Assembly: GCA_025934735.1 (NCBI GenBank)
Contig: JAICWP010000009.1
Coordinates: 135,640 to 199,639, forward strand
Reading direction: 5' to 3'
From: Terriglobales bacterium
Lineage (GTDB): Bacteria; Acidobacteriota; Terriglobia; Terriglobales; Acidobacteriaceae
DNA: 64,000 nucleotides
The notes below the pieces were generated by a model, which saw nothing but the letters and a program-made list of their open reading frames with translations, was not told where the DNA came from and did not search any database. Numbering within the stretch: the first letter of the stretch is position 1; each line of letters begins with the position of its first letter. The translations under genes and the position numbers were made by a program. Below, piece by piece: positions 54,563 to 61,786 of this stretch.

Positions 54563-55438
54563 TTAACTTTGCGAGCCTTTCGCACCAGCTGCCGCACCCT
54601 GCACCGCGGTTTGCTGGCTGTACGCCAGTTTCCAGTTCCCGTCGCGCTTGATCCAGATGCGGGTTACGCGGGTAGGTTTGCCGCTCGGCGATTGATGTAG
54701 CGCGCTCATCACTACCGTGTCGCCAAAGTCGAACATGCGCGCCGAAACCAGGGGTGCCGGCGCCGAACTCGTCCCGTTTGCCTTCTGCTTGTCAAGAATG
54801 GCCATGCGATCTTTTCGGTCGAGCGGATGATCGTTCCCGGAGCTTACCAGCATGAACTCGTCGGCCACGTGCGGACCCCAGTTCTGCGATTCATGGTTGG
54901 TGACTGCGGTCTCCAGTGCTTGCCAGGAGGCAATCACGCCCCGTTCCGCCGCGTTCTTGGGCTTGTAGGGAATGGTCTTGCAGGGGTTCACACATTCCGT
55001 GCCGTGTTTCGCAGCGGTGCCGACGTGGCCTGCTGGCGCCAGCGTGGCTGCGTGGGAGACCAGCAGACGCCAGCCCGCCGGCCGCTTCACCCACACCCGT
55101 AAAACGTGAGTTTTTCCGCTCACCGCGGTGATTTCTCCCACTTCGTCAAACGTGGTTTCTTTTACCTCGGCGTCAGAGGGATTGCCGCCGGCCATCGCCG
55201 ATAACTCGCTCAGTGCGGCTGACTTGCCCACGGTCTTGCCCTGCGTATCCGTCCACATGAATTCAGCATCGAGCAGCTTGCCGGCTTCCGCCTTATTGCT
55301 TTTGGCCAGCGCCTCCACCAGGGCGTGGTCCGCATCTATCACCGCCTGATTGGTCTCCGCGGCAAATGCCCGTCCGGGACCGAACCCTGCCATCGCCGAA
55401 ATACCCAAAATTAATGCAATTCTGACCAGCCGTTTCAT
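54563..55438 (-). CDS. Exported tandem DUF4440 (NTF2-like) protein, copy 2
   Basis: A 291-aa paralog of the protein at 35541: signal peptide (MKRLVRIALILGISAMAGFG), two NTF2-like domains, and the same Cys-containing linker, TECVNPCKTIPY against TPCDNPCKTVPY. Domain ends HVLRVWVKRPAGWRLLVSH and RVTRIWIKRDGNWKLAYSQQ match copy 1. It is the last gene of the DHPON-hydrolase/NMT1 operon, 35 bp after the NMT1 stop. Two such genes in one island, both next to exported hydrolases, argue for a shared role. Confidence 0.85.
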   Translation of the reverse strand: MKRLVRIALILGISAMAGFGPGRAFAAETNQAVIDADHALVEALAKSNKAEAGKLLDAEFMWTDTQGKTVGKSAALSELSAMAGGNPSDAEVKETTFDEVGEITAVSGKTHVLRVWVKRPAGWRLLVSHAATLAPAGHVGTAAKHGTECVNPCKTIPYKPKNAAERGVIASWQALETAVTNHESQNWGPHVADEFMLVSSGNDHPLDRKDRMAILDKQKANGTSSAPAPLVSARMFDFGDTVVMSALHQSPSGKPTRVTRIWIKRDGNWKLAYSQQTAVQGAAAGAKGSQS

Positions 55439-55473
55439 GCACTGCCTCCTCGATAATTGCCCATTCGCCTGCC

Positions 55474-56466
55474 TTACTTCCTGCCGGCATTTTTCAGCAG
55501 GGATAATGCCTTTTTGTAATAAACGCCGTCGTAGTACTTGCCGGGCGCAGGCGGATGCCCGTTCCACTCGTGCTCCACCTCAGCCCGTAGCTTGAGCGTG
55601 TTCTTGAAGGCAGCCGGATCAAAGCGCGCGTCCGGTTCGTATCCGCCCGCCCCGGTCATGTCGGCGTAGGTCTCGGCCGCCACTTCAGGCGGCAGATGCG
55701 AGCCAGTCATCAGCAAGTTGATGACCTCTTGCTTATTCTTGCGATTGAGCAGCCAGCGCTGAGCCTCGATGTAAGCCGCCAGGTATCGCTCCAGCACGTC
55801 GGCATGTTCGCGCGCCCACTGGCGGAGCACAAAAGCGCCAAATCCCTGGTACGGCCCGATAAATTGCAGCGTAGAACCAAGGCTCACGAAGCCTTCGCGC
55901 TTGGCCACGATGGAACTCGGCGGGCCCAGCATGGTGCCGGCGTACTGCTTGTTTGCCCGCATCGCCTTCAGACGAAGAGGCGTGGCGCCCAGTGCCTTCA
56001 GGGTGAAGTCGCGGCCCGCTTCCAATCCGCTGAGCAGCAGAATTTTCTTCAGCTGCAGCGCGTAGGCCGTATTCACCGCATCCACCAGCAGGATGCGGTC
56101 GCGCAGATCCGCAACTGTTTTTACATCCGGCTGGACAATAAGGTCGTTGGTAGCGCCGTCGCCGCCCATCACGATGGCCACGTCTGCGCCCGAGTTTTCC
56201 ACCATGAACACCGCGTTGTCTACGGCGGCGTGCCCCACATCAGCCTTGCCGCTGGCCAGCATGGCGCGCAAAACATCTGAGCTGTCGGCGTGCTCTTCCT
56301 GCAATTCGATGCCGTGCTTGGCGAAGTAGCCATTCCTCTGGGCCACCACAATTGGCAGGGAAGGAAACAGCGTGACCACGCGAACCGGGGTCATGGCGGG
56401 TGCCTGGGCTAACGCCCCGCAGGCCACGGCGATCATTAAGGCTACCAAGCGGCACAATGCGCGCAT
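55474..56466 (-). CDS. NMT1/THI5-like periplasmic binding protein
   Basis: A 330-aa solute-binding protein with a signal peptide (LCRLVALMIAVACGALAQ). The fold is that of NMT1/SsuA-type receptors: FPSLPIVVAQRNGYFAKHGI, then ASGKADVGHAAVDNAVFMVE, and LGPPSSIVAKREGF. Relatives bind pyrimidine precursors, sulfonates or aromatic acids for ABC import. No ABC permease or ATPase is encoded nearby, so it is an orphan that may work as a sensor or with a distant transporter. It starts 3 bp after the hydrolase stop. Confidence 0.85.
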   Translation of the reverse strand: MRALCRLVALMIAVACGALAQAPAMTPVRVVTLFPSLPIVVAQRNGYFAKHGIELQEEHADSSDVLRAMLASGKADVGHAAVDNAVFMVENSGADVAIVMGGDGATNDLIVQPDVKTVADLRDRILLVDAVNTAYALQLKKILLLSGLEAGRDFTLKALGATPLRLKAMRANKQYAGTMLGPPSSIVAKREGFVSLGSTLQFIGPYQGFGAFVLRQWAREHADVLERYLAAYIEAQRWLLNRKNKQEVINLLMTGSHLPPEVAAETYADMTGAGGYEPDARFDPAAFKNTLKLRAEVEHEWNGHPPAPGKYYDGVYYKKALSLLKNAGRK

Positions 56467-56469
56467 GTG

Positions 56470-57711
56470 TTATGTCCTGAGCAGGTGGGTCTTCAGCCAG
56501 TTCGCCACCAGTTTGTCCCCGTTCGGATCTCCGCCCATGTGGCCGCTCTCGGGATAGGTGCGGGCAGACTTGGGCTCGCCGTTCTCCAAAAGCAGATACA
56601 GATCGCGGATCGTGATCCACGGATCTTTCTCCCCATTCACCACCAGCAGCGGCGCGCAAGATTTATCGAGCCAGCCTTGCGCCTGCAGCGAAACCGTGGG
56701 CGCCTGCCGCCGCAATTCGTCCAGATCGCGGACGTGGTGAGCGTAAATCATCGAATCCAGAAGTGACCACAGATATAACCGGTCCTGCTGCAGGTGCTCA
56801 AACCACTCCCGCTGGAAGGTGTAGTGCGCCGGGCCGCCCCAATCCACCGCCGCCCGCAGCCGCTTGCTCTCCACATAGGCCATTTTGGCGCCCCAGTATC
56901 CGCCATAGCTGCGCCCAATAATTCCCATGCGCGTTCCGTCCACATCTTTGCGCGTCAGCAGGTAGTCAATGACGGCGCTGTAGAAGCGGTGCGCGTCGGG
57001 CGTGTACCACAGCGGGCATTCGCCATTGCCGGGCATGTCGGTGGAGAAGGCGGCCAAGCCAGCCTCGAGCAGATCAGAAGTTTCGCGCTCTTCTTTGTAA
57101 ACGTCTATGCCCCCCGTCGCAATGACTACCGGAGGTTGGGACGCCCCGTTCGGCAGCCGCAGGTAGCCGATGATCTCCTGGCCTTCAAAGGGTATCGCCA
57201 CCCGCTCCAGCGGCGGATCAAAATAGCGCGCCGCTTTCAGATAGTTCTCAATGCACTTGTGGTAGGCGGCTTGCTTGGCGGGGTGGTTGATAACCGGAAA
57301 CTTGGCAATTCCGTAGTACATGGAAGCCTTCTGATAGGCCTCTCTGACCTCAGCGGTCTTGCCTTGCGCTTCGGCTTGCGCCCCCTGCCGCTCCCAGGGT
57401 TCGGCCAGGCGAGTCCACGCCGCCGCCCACGGTTCCGGGGCTAGGTCCGGCAGAGAACTGAACACCGCCTTCGCCTGTTCCGGGTCGGCCCCCCGCTTGA
57501 TGAACTGCCCGAGCCGAAACTTGGCGCCCACGGTGTAGCGGGGATTGGTAAGCAGATTGGCCCCTTCCATTGGAGCCGTGACTGCCGAATCAGCGCCGGC
57601 AGAAGCGCTCACCCTCTCCGCTGGAAAAACAGTACCCGCTCCCAGCATGGCCCAGGCGGCGCCGCCGGCGGTGGTGCGAAAAAATTGTCGTCGTGTGGGG
57701 TGCTTCGCCAT
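56470..57711 (-). CDS. Tat-exported alpha/beta hydrolase (DHPON-hydrolase-like)
   Basis: A 413-aa hydrolase. The Tat signal reads KHPTRRQFFRTTAGGAAW. A helical domain (about 70-160) precedes the alpha/beta fold with PPLERVAIPFEGQEIIGYLR and nucleophile elbow GRSYGGYW. This layout matches 2,6-dihydroxypseudooxynicotine hydrolase-like enzymes, which cleave carbon-carbon bonds of diketo aromatic compounds; ester hydrolysis is an alternative. I start at MAKHPTRR (57711), since the longer frame runs through the promoter and palindrome. It is the first gene of the operon. Confidence 0.85.
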   Translation of the reverse strand: MAKHPTRRQFFRTTAGGAAWAMLGAGTVFPAERVSASAGADSAVTAPMEGANLLTNPRYTVGAKFRLGQFIKRGADPEQAKAVFSSLPDLAPEPWAAAWTRLAEPWERQGAQAEAQGKTAEVREAYQKASMYYGIAKFPVINHPAKQAAYHKCIENYLKAARYFDPPLERVAIPFEGQEIIGYLRLPNGASQPPVVIATGGIDVYKEERETSDLLEAGLAAFSTDMPGNGECPLWYTPDAHRFYSAVIDYLLTRKDVDGTRMGIIGRSYGGYWGAKMAYVESKRLRAAVDWGGPAHYTFQREWFEHLQQDRLYLWSLLDSMIYAHHVRDLDELRRQAPTVSLQAQGWLDKSCAPLLVVNGEKDPWITIRDLYLLLENGEPKSARTYPESGHMGGDPNGDKLVANWLKTHLLRT

Positions 57712-57812
57712 TCCGGTGAACGCCGTTGTTAGGTTTGCCCCTTCCCGCTTGGCGGAAGGAAGGCATGCTGTTTGCCAGCCAGGAATCTCCGCTGGCGGCC
57801 CGGGTACGTTCC

Positions 57813-57842
57813 ATAGTACGGTCGGACCGCAATTGACTCCAA
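57813..57842 (-). promoter_or_regulatory. Promoter of the hydrolase/NMT1/DUF4440 operon
   Basis: On the minus strand TTGGAG (57842-57837), an 18-bp spacer and TACTAT (57818-57813) form a sigma-70-like promoter about 100 bp upstream of the hydrolase start. The palindrome of site 3 fills the spacer next to the -10 box. Confidence 0.5.
57819..57829. promoter_or_regulatory. Palindromic operator candidate CGGTC-G-GACCG (site 3)
   Basis: Perfect 5+5 palindrome around one base, sharing the GGTC-N-GACC core with sites 1 and 2. It lies between the -35 and -10 boxes of the minus-strand operon, the classic place for a repressor. Confidence 0.55.
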
Positions 57843-57994
57843 AACTGGTTCGACAGCTGTACCACTGGACGGCTTCAGCGTCAAGAAAATTACGCCGCCA
57901 GGCCCGCTCAGGCGAAGGATTGTTGCTTTTTGCCGCAGCCTGATATTTATCGTTTGACGACCTGGTTGGATTTTCCGCGCACAAAACAGCCCAT

Positions 57995-58013
57995 CCTTAA
58001 GCTTTCCTTAAGG
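57995..58013. repeat. Inverted repeat CCTTAAG-CTTTC-CTTAAGG
   Basis: Perfect 7-bp arms and 5-bp spacer in the region between the hydrolase operon and receptor C. Could be a binding site or a small hairpin; no T run follows. Confidence 0.45.
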
Positions 58014-58290
58014 TACATGCGATATGTTTTCGCACTGTGCTGCTGGCTAGGTGTGGGGAAAGTCGGCAGAGATCTTTCCGTATTGCGAAAATTGTTAACT
58101 GATGACAATTATTTTCTTGCTTGCTGCGGCAAGTCGGCAGTAGCATCCGCGCACATTCATCGTGAGCAGCGTGTTTTCCCACGCTTCTCACATAGAAGTC
58201 TTCTTACCGGGTACTTCATTCATCCGCTCTTTTCTGGTTTGGTTTTCGGCCCGCGTTCATTCTCGTTCAGCTCGAATGCACGAAAGTAAA

Positions 58291-58330
58291 ACAGAGTGCG
58301 GACCCACACCAGTGTGGGTTTTCGCTCTGT
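58291..58330 (+). promoter_or_regulatory. Leader hairpin of TonB receptor C
   Basis: A two-part stem: ACAGAG (58291-58296) pairs with CTCTGT (58325-58330), and CCCACAC (58303-58309) with GTGTGGG (58312-58318), followed internally by TTTT. It lies 43 bp upstream of the start codon, so it may act on message stability or as a weak attenuator. Confidence 0.5.
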
Positions 58331-58373
58331 CCATGCCGGTCGGCCCATGCCGCCGTGAAAGGGAGGGATCTAC

Positions 58374-61300
58374 ATGTACGCTGCGAAGATTCGCTGGAGC
58401 TTGTTGCTGCTGGTAATCATTGCGGTGGCCGCGCTTCCCGTGCGTGCACAAGTGGCGGGGGCAACTTTGTCGGGAACCGTGACAGACTCTTCCGGCGCGG
58501 TCATCGTGAATGCCCAGGTTGCGGTGAAGAATCTGGCCACTGGCGTGGTGCAGTCCACTACCACCAACACCGACGGCTTCTACAACGTTCCTAATCTGCT
58601 GCCCGGCAACTACCAGGTCACCTTCGTGGCCAAAGGCTTCGCCAGCAAAGCGGCGGCCGCCACCTTGACTGTCGGCGCCAAGCAGATCTTGAGCCTGTCG
58701 CTGGCCGTGGGCGAAACCCAGCAGCGGGTGGACGTTACTGAAACCGCTCCCAGCGTTGACCTCGCCACCTCCACCATCAGTGGCGATGTGGTTGGATCGG
58801 AGGTTCGCGAACTCCCCCTGAACGGCCGCGACTGGGGCTCTTTGGCTACTCTGCAGCCGGGAGTGGCCACGGTGCGCACCCAGGAGGCTGTCACCCAGGT
58901 TGGTTCCCATGCCCGCGGCCTGGGCATGCAGATGACCATTGATGGCAGCCGCCCCACGCAGAACACCTACCGGTTGAATGGCATCATCATCAATGACTAT
59001 TCCAACGCCGGTCCCGGCAGCGTGCTTGGCCAGAACCTGGGCGTGGATGCCATCCAGGAATTCTCAGTTCTCACCAGCAACTACTCGTCCGAGTATGGTT
59101 TCACTTCCGGCGGCGTCATCAACGCCATCACCCGCTCCGGCACCAGCCAGTTCCACGGCAGCGCCTACGAGTTCATGCGCAATAGCGCTCTGGATGCGGC
59201 AAACTTCTTCGAAAACAACAACAACCTGCCCAAGGCAGCGTTCCGTCGCAACCAGTTCGGCGCCTCTGCCGGCGGGCCCGTCTGGAAGGACAAGGTCTTC
59301 ATCTTTGGCGACTACGAGGGTCTGCGCCAAAGCAAGGGCATCACTCATGTGGCCCACACGCCTTCAGCGGCCGCGCGCCTCGGCCACATTCACGACGATA
59401 ACGGCAATCCCATCACCGTGCCGGTGGACCCCACAATAGCCAAGTTTTTTACTTTTTATCCGCTCCCCAATTCCGGCCTGATCGGTCCGGGAGATACCGG
59501 CAACTATGCCTTTTCCGGCGCGCAGATCGTCCCTGAGAATTACTTCACCACTCGTGCCGACGTTAAGCTTTCCGACAAGGACAGCTTGAACTCCAGTTAC
59601 TACTACGACCGTTCCACCTTTACCCAACCCGATGGAACGAATCAGGTCATGGACCAGTTTGCCGTTGGCCGCCAGGGCGGCTCCCTGGAAGACACGCACA
59701 TTTTCAGCCCGCAAATGGGCAACACCATCCGTCTGGGCTACAACCGCAGCTACGGCGACGGTCAATTGACTCCCAACGCGATCAATCCGGCAGCCGCCGA
59801 CCACTCGTTTGGCATCCTGCCCACGCTGTACGCACCGCGCATCACCGTGCCCGGGCTTACTCCATTCCGCGGCGGCTTGCGCGGCCAGTCGGTTCAGAAT
59901 TACCTGATGCAAAGCTTCCAGGTGTATGACGACGCGGTGCGCACCGTGGGCACCCACAACATCAAGTTCGGCGGCATGATCGTCCGCATGCACGAAGACC
60001 TGTTCGCCCCCTTTATTGAAGATGGCACCGTTACCTTCAAGAGCATGTCTGATTTTATTCAGAATGTGCCCTTCAGATTCAGTGGCCCACCCGACATCTC
60101 GGCTATTTCTACTCACTACAACCGCGACTGGATCCTGGGCGCCTACCTGCAGGACGACTGGCATCTCCGCTCCAACCTGACTCTGAACCTGGGAGTGCGT
60201 TACGAAATGTCCACCATTCCCACGGAGAAGAACGGCAATATCGCCAACTTGCAGACCATCGAAACCAATCCGGCGACCGGTCCTTTCTATCACACCTATT
60301 TCCAGCGCAACCCCACGCTCAAGAATTTTGAGCCGCGAATCGGCTTTGCCTGGGACCCGTTCCATAACCAGAAGACCGCCATCCGCGGTGGCTTCGGGTT
60401 GTTCGATGCCCTCCCGTTGCCTTACGAGCTGGTCATCAACAACGCCCAAACATCGCCCTTCCACGTGACCGCTACGGTTACCAATCCGGGACAGGGCTCG
60501 TTCCCTGGGGGTATCGCCTCGCAGCTCAGCAATCCGCCCGTCGCCAGCCAGGTCTGGAACTACGTCCAGCCTGACCTCAAGCGCAACTACATTTATCAGT
60601 GGAACCTGAACGTTCAAAGGCAGCTGCCCGGCAATACGGCTGTGACGGTCGCCTATGCCGGTTCGCGCGGCGTGCATAACCCGTTCCAGGAAGACGACAT
60701 CAACACCGTCTTTCCCTATCACGTCGGCGATCGCTGGGTGTTCCCTAATCCCATCTGCTCCGGGCCCACGCCCAACGCTACTTGTCTGACCCAGGGCGGT
60801 GCCGGCCTAGTCCCCGGGCACCCGATTAACACTAATGTCAACGCCATCCAGAGCACGCTCTGGACCAGCCTCTCCTACTACAACTCGCTGCAGGTGCGCC
60901 TGACCAAGGACATGAGCCATGGCCTGCAAGCCATGACCTCCTTTACCTGGAGCAAGACCATGGACACCTCGTCCGGCAGTTTCGCCGGCGACAATTTCGC
61001 GGCTGATCTGAGCCCGACCACGCCCTGGTGGGACCTGAAGCTCGTCCGCGGCCTCTCCGATTTCAATGTTGGGCGCAACCTGGTGGTGAACTTGCTTTAC
61101 CAGGTTCCTACTCCTCATGCGTTCGCTGGACCAGCAGGCTGGGCCTTACGGGGATGGCAGTTGGGAACCATCTTTGAGGCCAGCGACGGCGTTCCCATCT
61201 GGCCGCTGAATGGCGTCGAAGGCGACCCCATGGGTCAGTTGAACTCGGAGCCGATTGGCATTCCCGACCGCATCTACGGCGGACCTTGCAGTACGGCGGT

Positions 61301-61694
61301 TAATGTGGGCAATCCTAATCAGTACATCAATCCCAATTGCCTGACCATTGCCCAAGCGCCCAGCCAGAGCTTCTACAACACTTATTGCGACAAGTCGCAC
61401 GCCTTCCCGCGCTGCGACAATCTGGTGGGTACTGAGGCGCGCAATTCCATCATTGGACCGGGACTGGTCAACCTCGACTTCTCCATGGTCAAGAACAATC
61501 ACATCCGGGAAAACCTGAATGTGCAGTTCCGCGCCGAGTTCTTCAACGTCATCAATCACGCGAACTTTGCTCCACCCGTGGACAATATGGAGGCTTTCGA
61601 CGCCAGCGGCGCGCCCGTCCCGGGCTTCGGCCAGATTGACTCGACGCAGACCCCGGGACGTGAAATTCAGTTCGCAATCAAGGTCATGTGGTAG
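58374..61694 (+). CDS. TonB-dependent receptor, Oar-like (receptor C)
   Basis: 1106-aa outer-membrane receptor: signal peptide (IRWSLLLLVIIAVAALPVRA), CarboxypepD-like domain (LSGTVTDSSGAVIVNAQVAV, about 30-110), plug with LNGRDWGSLATLQPGVA and a beta-barrel ending QFAIKVMW. A hairpin without a T run follows the stop (61709-61735), then the acylase gene on the same strand. It is the partner of the divergent hydrolase operon, so receptor and exported hydrolases probably act on the same compound or its family. Confidence 0.92.
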   Translation: MYAAKIRWSLLLLVIIAVAALPVRAQVAGATLSGTVTDSSGAVIVNAQVAVKNLATGVVQSTTTNTDGFYNVPNLLPGNYQVTFVAKGFASKAAAATLTVGAKQILSLSLAVGETQQRVDVTETAPSVDLATSTISGDVVGSEVRELPLNGRDWGSLATLQPGVATVRTQEAVTQVGSHARGLGMQMTIDGSRPTQNTYRLNGIIINDYSNAGPGSVLGQNLGVDAIQEFSVLTSNYSSEYGFTSGGVINAITRSGTSQFHGSAYEFMRNSALDAANFFENNNNLPKAAFRRNQFGASAGGPVWKDKVFIFGDYEGLRQSKGITHVAHTPSAAARLGHIHDDNGNPITVPVDPTIAKFFTFYPLPNSGLIGPGDTGNYAFSGAQIVPENYFTTRADVKLSDKDSLNSSYYYDRSTFTQPDGTNQVMDQFAVGRQGGSLEDTHIFSPQMGNTIRLGYNRSYGDGQLTPNAINPAAADHSFGILPTLYAPRITVPGLTPFRGGLRGQSVQNYLMQSFQVYDDAVRTVGTHNIKFGGMIVRMHEDLFAPFIEDGTVTFKSMSDFIQNVPFRFSGPPDISAISTHYNRDWILGAYLQDDWHLRSNLTLNLGVRYEMSTIPTEKNGNIANLQTIETNPATGPFYHTYFQRNPTLKNFEPRIGFAWDPFHNQKTAIRGGFGLFDALPLPYELVINNAQTSPFHVTATVTNPGQGSFPGGIASQLSNPPVASQVWNYVQPDLKRNYIYQWNLNVQRQLPGNTAVTVAYAGSRGVHNPFQEDDINTVFPYHVGDRWVFPNPICSGPTPNATCLTQGGAGLVPGHPINTNVNAIQSTLWTSLSYYNSLQVRLTKDMSHGLQAMTSFTWSKTMDTSSGSFAGDNFAADLSPTTPWWDLKLVRGLSDFNVGRNLVVNLLYQVPTPHAFAGPAGWALRGWQLGTIFEASDGVPIWPLNGVEGDPMGQLNSEPIGIPDRIYGGPCSTAVNVGNPNQYINPNCLTIAQAPSQSFYNTYCDKSHAFPRCDNLVGTEARNSIIGPGLVNLDFSMVKNNHIRENLNVQFRAEFFNVINHANFAPPVDNMEAFDASGAPVPGFGQIDSTQTPGREIQFAIKVMW

Positions 61695-61708
61695 TCGCAA
61701 TCAATTGC

Positions 61709-61735
61709 GGGAACCAGGCTTACCGCCTGGTTCCC
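61709..61735 (+). terminator. Hairpin after TonB receptor C
   Basis: GGGAACCAGG (61709-61718) pairs with CCTGGTTCCC (61726-61735), a perfect 10-bp stem with a 7-nt loop. Only a weak T content follows, so it may be a terminator or a message-end stabiliser, with partial read-through into the acylase gene. Confidence 0.6.
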
Positions 61736-61786
61736 ACATTGTGAGCCACCGGCGCTAGCTGAGGGCAGGGAGGAAATGCGGCAGCG

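Larger units (their letters stand above)
57712..58373. other. Divergent regulatory region upstream of receptor C
   Basis: 662 bp without a gene. It contains site 3 and a promoter for the minus-strand operon (57813-57842), inverted repeats at 57995-58013 (CCTTAAG/CTTAAGG) and 58091-58111 (AATTGT/ACAATT), and a leader hairpin at 58291-58330 just before the receptor gene. No confident promoter for receptor C could be assigned. Confidence 0.55.
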
